Shown here piece by piece: positions 45,584-50,089 of a stretch of 50,089 nucleotides of DNA (its first letter is position 1; every line of letters starts with the position of its first letter). A program made the position numbers and the translations under genes. The notes under the pieces were generated by a model. That model was not told the DNA's origin and made no database searches. It saw only the letters and a list, made by a program, of their open reading frames with translations. Location: assembly GCF_000246985.2 (NCBI RefSeq), contig NC_022084.1, positions 1,707,826 through 1,757,914 on the forward strand, written 5' to 3'. The DNA comes from Thermococcus litoralis DSM 5473. Lineage in GTDB: Archaea; Methanobacteriota_B; Thermococci; Thermococcales; Thermococcaceae.

Positions 45584-46849
45584 TCACCCCTCTTTCTTGG
45601 GTAGGAATGAGAGGAGGTTAACTTTTGGAAGTTCTGAGGGTTTAGTTGATTTTGTCTTGAATCCTCTTTTGATTGGAGAGAATAGGGCTTTTAATAGCTC
45701 CCCCTCCCTGTATTCTTTGAGCATCTGTTTTTGCTCGGCGTATGGTTGGATTTCTTGATTTTCTAAGAAGTACTCAGCTTGATTTATGAGTTCCACATTA
45801 ATTCTTAGTGTGTTGAGCATAATGTTATACTCCTTTATTAATAAAATCTCTTGGAGCGTTGGGTCATTTATTAGCTTAGGATGAAGATAATAGTAGGTAT
45901 CGGGATCAAAGAGTCTTGCTTTGTATTCTAAGAGTTCTCCTGGCTTTTCGGGTTTTGGAAGGTTGTCTCCAGGCACTCCTTTTCCTTTGTTGCCTCCTAC
46001 GAAGTTAGCTCCAGTTAGGGTTGTCACGGGGTCGGTTCCAGGGGTTAACGTTAGTTGGGGACTTGATTCGAATTCTCTGTTGAGATTGGTTGTGTAGACA
46101 ACGATATCTTCTAATCTCTCGTTTTCTCTAAAGACCTCAAGGAACTGGCGGATTTTTCCTATGTTTTGGGGTGAGGGCAATCCACTTTCAAAATCTATCC
46201 AGATGTTGAAGTATTCTTTTTTGAGATAGTGCTCCGCGAGTTTTGCAAGGTCCCTCATTCCGAATTTGAGGGAAACCGGGACGAATATAGGTTTGTTGTT
46301 TTTACTGTCAAGTTTTTCAACGCTCCAGTCAACGTATTTGATATAGTCATCCAAATTAGCTATTTTTATGGGTCTGTATTTTACTTTTCCAGTTTCAGGA
46401 TCTTTTTTGACAGGAATGCTCTTTTTGACTTTTATATTGGGAACTAAGAGGGCTATTGATGAGTATGCGTAATAATATGAGAGGAATCCCGAAAGATCCT
46501 TTAGACCGTCCAAAATTTGTGGCCGGAGTGGGTTGAAGCTTAGGGTATATGTTAAGATTAGCGGAGAGGCCCATCTCTTGTATTTAAAAAGACGAGTTAT
46601 GTTTCCATTTTCAGTTTCATCGAGTATGGCGTTAACTGTACTTTCTTGGAGTGTTGAAGAGACCTCATAAAAGAGCGTGTATTTCTCAAGACCTCTTTTT
46701 TGTTCTTCATAAGTTTTGAGGGTTATGTTGTTCACATTTAGGACTTTGATAGGTCTCTCTATCTTAATGCCTCCTAATGTAAATCGTTTAATGTTAAATT
46801 CAGAGTTTTTGTCAAGGATTGATTCTTTAATGTTAAGAGCAGTTGTCAT
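45584..46849 (-). CDS. 421-residue protein, possible TIM-barrel/TGT-like fold, third gene of YwgA-PIN trio
   Basis: The central part (PIFVPVSLKFGMRDLAKLAEHY, then YFNIWIDFESGLPSPQNIGK and IVVYTTNL) has the alternating strand-helix text of a TIM barrel. It reminds me of archaeal tRNA-guanine transglycosylase relatives, but no zinc site or catalytic motif is clear, so this is weak. A glycine-rich loop (NFVGGNKGKGVPGDN) and a helical C-terminus follow. ATG 46849 with GAGGTG upstream overlaps the PIN gene by 17 bases, so it is translationally coupled to it. Confidence 0.55.
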   Translation of the reverse strand: MTTALNIKESILDKNSEFNIKRFTLGGIKIERPIKVLNVNNITLKTYEEQKRGLEKYTLFYEVSSTLQESTVNAILDETENGNITRLFKYKRWASPLILTYTLSFNPLRPQILDGLKDLSGFLSYYYAYSSIALLVPNIKVKKSIPVKKDPETGKVKYRPIKIANLDDYIKYVDWSVEKLDSKNNKPIFVPVSLKFGMRDLAKLAEHYLKKEYFNIWIDFESGLPSPQNIGKIRQFLEVFRENERLEDIVVYTTNLNREFESSPQLTLTPGTDPVTTLTGANFVGGNKGKGVPGDNLPKPEKPGELLEYKARLFDPDTYYYLHPKLINDPTLQEILLIKEYNIMLNTLRINVELINQAEYFLENQEIQPYAEQKQMLKEYREGELLKALFSPIKRGFKTKSTKPSELPKVNLLSFLPKKEG

Positions 46850-47396
46850 ATGTTACACCTCTAATTTCTTTGAGTGCATTGTCTATAATGTTGGAAGTAA
46901 CTCTAAATTTAGATTTCCTAATTTTCTCTAAAATACTTATTGCTTCTTCCCGAGTGTATATTGCGTATGGATAATAGCATAATTTTATAAATCCAATTGT
47001 CCCGGTCATTTTTGATTTTAGACCGGATAATTTTTTCTCTATAATCTCCCGGGGACCATCTTCATCAAGGATTAAAATGAATTCTCTCCCCATGAGATAG
47101 TATACAATAGCAATGCCAATAACTTCATGTTCTCCCTTTTTAATTTCCTCAATTCCTAGAAATGGACGCACTATTTCTCCATAATTAAAGGGTAAGGGAT
47201 TTTCTTGAACCTTTGATAGATCGGGTTTAATGAAATGATAGTTAGGGGATTTTTCTATTTCACTCATCACTATAGGTCCGATGACAAATTTAAATTTCCC
47301 ACTGCAGATTATCTTTTTGAGGCCTTCTGGATAACTTATATCATCTAAGAAACAGATGTAGAATGTTGAATCGCTTATAACCTTTGTATCTATCAT
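46833..47396 (-). CDS. PIN-domain ribonuclease-like protein
   Basis: A 187-residue protein with a PIN-type acidic constellation: Asp9 in ISDSTFYICFLDD, Glu46 in VMSEIEKS, Glu89/Glu91 in KKGEHEVIGIAIVYY, and Asp111/Asp113 in ILILDEDGPREI. PIN enzymes are metal-dependent RNases, often VapC-type toxins. ATG 47396 overlaps the stop of the YwgA-like gene (ATGA), so expression is coupled. The usual small VapB-type antitoxin is absent; the upstream gene may take that role. Confidence 0.75.
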   Translation of the reverse strand: MIDTKVISDSTFYICFLDDISYPEGLKKIICSGKFKFVIGPIVMSEIEKSPNYHFIKPDLSKVQENPLPFNYGEIVRPFLGIEEIKKGEHEVIGIAIVYYLMGREFILILDEDGPREIIEKKLSGLKSKMTGTIGFIKLCYYPYAIYTREEAISILEKIRKSKFRVTSNIIDNALKEIRGVTYDNCS

Positions 47397-47986
47397 GGTT
47401 TTGCCTCCAAAATCTCTTGGTATTTGCTCTTGCTAATTATTCCCTTTCTGTATAATTCATATGCAAGCCGTTTTCTGCGGGAGGGCGCCATTAGAGACGT
47501 ATAAACTGAAGAGTATTTAGTCCAGTCCTTGAAGGTTGAGTAGATTAATAAGAGAAGCTCTTCAACACTCAATGAATCGTACATTAATCTAATGGCTTTT
47601 GCTATGGCTAAAAACTCCTTGAAAGATTCCTCATGTGAATACTCTTCAGTGAGCTTTCTGAAAACAGCTCTGCCTTCAGAAGTTAAAGATATCTTAGTAA
47701 TCATTCGTTTCACTAATGGAAGATCTTCAACATAGAACTCAAATGCTTCAGGATAGTATACCGGGTTCTTCAAGGCTTCATTTAGGTCTGGAGAATATGG
47801 GCCATACATATGCTTCTCGAACTTAATGATTTTTGATAAATCGGGAGCAACATTACGAAGGATGAAGAATTCTTTATGCAAATGTAGATTAGTGGGGATA
47901 GGGGTATCTACTACTCCAATGAGGAGGATCAGGTATTGTTCTACTAACAATTCCCGCTGTTCAGGAGTTAGTTCATCCCATACCAT
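47393..47986 (-). CDS. YwgA/SocA-like protein, first gene of the PIN trio
   Basis: A 197-residue protein. The segment HLHKEFFILRNVAPDLSKII followed by FEKHMYGPYSPDLNEAL matches the YwgA/SocA (Panacea-type) layout with a GPYS motif. Panacea-domain proteins serve as antitoxins of many toxins, so it is a candidate partner for the PIN protein. GGAGG with an eight-base spacer precedes ATG 47986. The family assignment is by eye. Confidence 0.6.
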   Translation of the reverse strand: MVWDELTPEQRELLVEQYLILLIGVVDTPIPTNLHLHKEFFILRNVAPDLSKIIKFEKHMYGPYSPDLNEALKNPVYYPEAFEFYVEDLPLVKRMITKISLTSEGRAVFRKLTEEYSHEESFKEFLAIAKAIRLMYDSLSVEELLLLIYSTFKDWTKYSSVYTSLMAPSRRKRLAYELYRKGIISKSKYQEILEAKP

Positions 47987-48053
47987 TAATTGAACCTCCG
48001 TCTATCTGTGCATGAAATTTCGCTAGTGGTTCAATGACTTCCTGCCCAACCAT
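47973..48053 (-). CDS. truncated short frame (stub 2) upstream of the YwgA-like gene
   Basis: A 26-residue frame starting MVGQEVIEPLAKFHAQID at ATG 48053, ending inside the first codons of the YwgA-like gene (14-base overlap). It matches stub 1 over M..QE(V/L)IEPLAKFHA; the codons for His-Ala differ only synonymously (CATGCA against CACGCT). It may be a relic or a leader peptide coupled to the YwgA-like gene. Confidence 0.45.
   Translation of the reverse strand: MVGQEVIEPLAKFHAQIDGGSINGMG
48013..48032. repeat. 20-bp direct repeat, right copy
   Basis: The second exact copy of TGAAATTTCGCTAGTGGTTC (see 45542-45561). The two starts are 2,471 bases apart. Confidence 0.9.
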
Positions 48054-48138
48054 CAGAGCCTGCCTCCTCCCGTGGAACTGATTTCACTATTGTGATACGA
48101 TATCATAACTTTGTGTTAATTATTTATAGGGTTTGCCT

Positions 48139-48792
48139 TTAAGGGAACTTAGTTAAGAACCAAGGTCTCTTTGAGAGCTTCTCAACAATGTCCCTTATCT
48201 CTTGTACATAATAAAAATCTGTAATATGTTTGATTTTTTCAAAAATATCTTTTATTACTTCAATAATATCTTCTTTTGCCTTTTCTACATCTTCCGTGAG
48301 ATAGTCAATGACCGCTTGAGAGGGCTTGTTGAAGTTTATTTGAAGTGAACCTATTGAAGTGTCTACTTCTCCTTCTGTGATATTTATATAATAATCCGCG
48401 AGTTCTCTAAGGGTTTTATATGATTTGAGTGTTTTAGCTACTTGTTGCGCTTCGTATTTAAGGTTTTTGAGATTATATTTTTTAAATAACCTTTCCAAGT
48501 CCTCAAAGAATCTAATTATTTTTGAGTGGTGACTGAAAATCTCATCTATTCCCTCTGGTGTTATGCCTATCTTGTCGAGTTCTTGAAGGATGTCGAAATC
48601 ACTCTTTATTAGGTTTATTAGGATAGGTTTCACTTCATGGTAGAGATAGTAGTAACTTCTGTTTGCCATAGTCCTGTACACTATCTCAGGATAATCTTGT
48701 CTAGTTTGAAATGATTTAGAAAAGCCTGAATTAGGATTCTGGCAGAGATTACGAAGTTCTTTAGAAAACTCAAGAAAAGCTTTGGGCTCCAT
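48139..48792 (-). CDS. HEPN-like protein with R-x6-H motif
   Basis: A 217-residue, all-helical protein. IVYRTMANRSYYYLYHEVKP holds Arg45-x6-His52 in the setting 'nRsYYylyHe', the signature of HEPN ribonucleases and toxins. The remainder is charged helices. In HEPN systems the neighbour gene is usually an antitoxin; here the 153-residue gene lies 12 bases upstream in the same operon. RNase activity is an inference from the motif. Confidence 0.65.
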   Translation of the reverse strand: MEPKAFLEFSKELRNLCQNPNSGFSKSFQTRQDYPEIVYRTMANRSYYYLYHEVKPILINLIKSDFDILQELDKIGITPEGIDEIFSHHSKIIRFFEDLERLFKKYNLKNLKYEAQQVAKTLKSYKTLRELADYYINITEGEVDTSIGSLQINFNKPSQAVIDYLTEDVEKAKEDIIEVIKDIFEKIKHITDFYYVQEIRDIVEKLSKRPWFLTKFP

Positions 48793-48804
48793 GGCTAACC
48801 CTCT

Positions 48805-49266
48805 TCAATCGAATGACGGTAGAATTTGGACAATTTCAGCAAGTTCGGGATCTTTCTCTTGGAGCTTTTTATAGATTTCTTTTATGGTTCTATATGGATG
48901 TCTCTCAACTTTGATGAACACAAGGATTTCTTCTTTTCCATCTTCCGGGCTATGGTATTTGGCAACCCTTATTAAGGGTACTCTTCTAAATTCTTCTTTT
49001 AAAAATGTCTCTATATGCTTTTTAATTTCCAGTACTGAAAATGGTCTGAAAGAAATCGGTACTCTCATTCTAGATTGTTGTGTTTGAAATGAGGGGCTGA
49101 TCAACTTTAATTTTGAAGATTTGTCGGCAGTACTAGGCTCCTTTAGGTAATATTTTGGCTGAAAACGGATATAATCTTGAGAAATAGGCAACACCTGGTA
49201 CTTGGATGGATGCCAGTTAGTTTGATTATCAGATGGCATTGGAAAATCTTCAGTATATCTTTCCAT
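48805..49266 (-). CDS. 153-residue protein, candidate partner of the HEPN-like protein
   Basis: The N-terminal 65 residues look disordered (Pro, Ser, Gln rich); the C-terminal half is an alpha/beta unit (EILVFIKVERHPYRTIKEIY, with two helices around it). No family is recognised. GGGGTGAT selects ATG 49266 over TTG 49272. Position directly before the HEPN-like gene suggests an antitoxin or adaptor role. Confidence 0.55.
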   Translation of the reverse strand: MERYTEDFPMPSDNQTNWHPSKYQVLPISQDYIRFQPKYYLKEPSTADKSSKLKLISPSFQTQQSRMRVPISFRPFSVLEIKKHIETFLKEEFRRVPLIRVAKYHSPEDGKEEILVFIKVERHPYRTIKEIYKKLQEKDPELAEIVQILPSFD

Positions 49267-49313
49267 TACCAATCACCCCATTCAACTCAAAATTTAAGCC
49301 TTCGTGCTTATCC

Positions 49314-49640
49314 TTATTTCTTCGTTTCTTCTTCTAGAATAATAGGGCCAAATTTTTCCTCATACTTAGCAATATTCTCCTTTAATGCGTTGAGAAGTCT
49401 CTTAGCCACTTTGGGAGTCATGTATATCCTGACGTCAGATATTAACATTCCTTTGTGACCTAAAATCTTTCCACTATTCTTTTCAGCATAAGCAGATAAT
49501 TCTGGTCTGAGAAACTCTATAATGAACAACTCATCGGGTGTATGATTAATCACCACACTTGTAACAAAACGTTCTACAAAGTTGGGAGCTTTAGGAATCT
49601 CCACTTCATTACTCTTCTTTTCAACATTTGGATCTTCCAT
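49314..49640 (-). CDS. DUF3467-like small protein
   Basis: A 108-residue protein whose core (TSVVINHTPDELFIIEFLRP ... RIYMTPKVAKRLLNALKENI followed by AKYEEKFG) fits DUF3467, a small alpha/beta family of unknown function found in bacteria and archaea. GGTGAT selects ATG 49640 over GTG 49652. It is the first gene of the leftward set, 47 bases upstream of the 153-residue gene. Confidence 0.7.
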   Translation of the reverse strand: MEDPNVEKKSNEVEIPKAPNFVERFVTSVVINHTPDELFIIEFLRPELSAYAEKNSGKILGHKGMLISDVRIYMTPKVAKRLLNALKENIAKYEEKFGPIILEEETKK

Positions 49641-49995
49641 TGTTATCACCAAAGCAATTCTGTTAACCTATTATACCCAAACTGAGTTATTGTATTAGGC
49701 AATTAGTTAATCATAAAACGTATACGTGTTATTTTATGTGGGTGGCAACTTATAAGGTTTTTGATAACCATTAGTTACTATAAAAACTTCACTCAACAAT
49801 TACCATTTCGGTTAAAAATGGCTTGAATTTTGTAATACAAAATTATGTTCATGCGAAAGGGGCTTGCTCTTGCTGCAAAGTATAGTTTACTCTTTTCTCC
49901 TTCCTTCTTTCAGAGTTAATTATTTTTGTATTTATATAATCCAATGAAAAAGGACTTGCCAGATATATGTATAAAACAGTTTTGTTGCTCTGAAC
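49641..49995 (-). promoter_or_regulatory. upstream region of the DUF3467/HEPN operon
   Basis: No gene is seen. On the minus strand GGGTATAATAGG (about 49667-49678) is a TATA candidate. ACGTATACGT at 49718-49727 is a perfect 10-bp palindrome about 80 bases upstream of ATG 49640, a possible operator. The right part up to 49995 is AT-rich and empty. Confidence 0.45.
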
Positions 49996-50089
49996 GATAC
50001 TGTTAGGATAACTGGGGCATCACCTCCTGAAGCCATTCAGCAAAATCACCAGGCGGACCACCAAACCTAGAATGAATTCTGACAAAATT
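49996..50089 (-). mobile_element. second IS6-family copy, cut by the window end
   Basis: The first 94 bases of an IS6 element, from the inverted repeat GATACTGTTAGGATAA onward. They match 40756-40849 with a single difference, T to C at 50020, which changes Ile to Met near the transposase C-terminus. The orientation equals that of the first copy. The 3' end of its transposase (stop at 50003) is visible. Its left flank is TGCTCTGAAC. Confidence 0.93.

Noticed and set aside
49751-49764. ATAAGGTTTTT shared (inverted) with the region upstream of the integrase as an att core
   Set aside because: Only 11 AT-rich bases match and in inverted orientation, which chance explains.
40756-50089. A true composite transposon between the two IS6 copies
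   Set aside because: The left copy has identical target duplications on both of its own sides, so it inserted by itself.

Overview
The window is a chromosomal segment of a hyperthermophilic euryarchaeon of the order Thermococcales (Thermococcus or Pyrococcus). This rests on the linked VOR/POR ketoacid:ferredoxin oxidoreductase genes, a CDC48-type AAA ATPase, TFE next to a DUF2110 gene, ribosomal protein eS8, archaeal TATA boxes, strong GGTGA-type ribosome binding sites and an ISPfu-type IS6 element. The genus and species are not decided by the sequence.

Bases 1 to about 30,600 are ordinary core genome. In order: the 3' part of a CDC48-like ATPase; a PRC-barrel protein; a DUF2178/XRE-regulator/ABC-exporter operon with a striking tandem palindromic operator; a frameshifted PiT phosphate permease; the seven-gene porG-vorDAB-porDAB cluster; an Mrp/NBP35 P-loop ATPase; a GC-rich structured RNA candidate; a membrane protein; DUF2110 and tfe; a second ABC exporter with two permeases; a PfkB kinase; tldD/tldE; a radical SAM protein; a frameshifted ferritin-like protein; a NOG1-type GTPase; a zinc-ribbon membrane protein; rps8e; an 869-bp insertion sequence with a 10-bp target duplication; a membrane protein; and pyrG.

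From 30,730 to the end the window is accessory and looks AT-richer, with mobile genes. A tyrosine recombinase beside pyrG is followed by a leftward operon (excisionase-like HTH, small coiled-coil protein, SF2 helicase-like protein, two small proteins). A 1.1-kb non-coding zone with inverted repeats comes next, then an AbrB-like regulator, a 974-residue secreted protein and a two-domain LEA14-like lipoprotein. A decayed SSV-type integrase at 40,385-41,734 is split by an IS6 element. A second IS6 copy in the same orientation starts at 49,996, so about 8.5 kb lies between two direct IS copies.

The IS-bounded stretch holds a rightward set of unfamiliar genes (TM protein, Ig-like protein, PH-like protein, a roughly 411-residue protein, a 283-residue protein). 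It also holds a leftward set that looks like conflict or defence genes: a DUF3467-like protein, a 153-residue protein, a protein with a HEPN-type R-x6-H motif, a YwgA/SocA-like protein, a PIN-domain protein and a 421-residue protein. The last three form a translationally coupled trio bordered on both sides by truncated copies of the same short reading frame. This is the best candidate for an undescribed system in the window.

At least seven genes are interrupted by a frameshift, and every one is repaired by adding a single base to a homopolymer of three or more. That one-sided pattern suggests homopolymer undercalling in the assembly, so these genes may be intact in the organism. No tRNA, rRNA or CRISPR array was seen.
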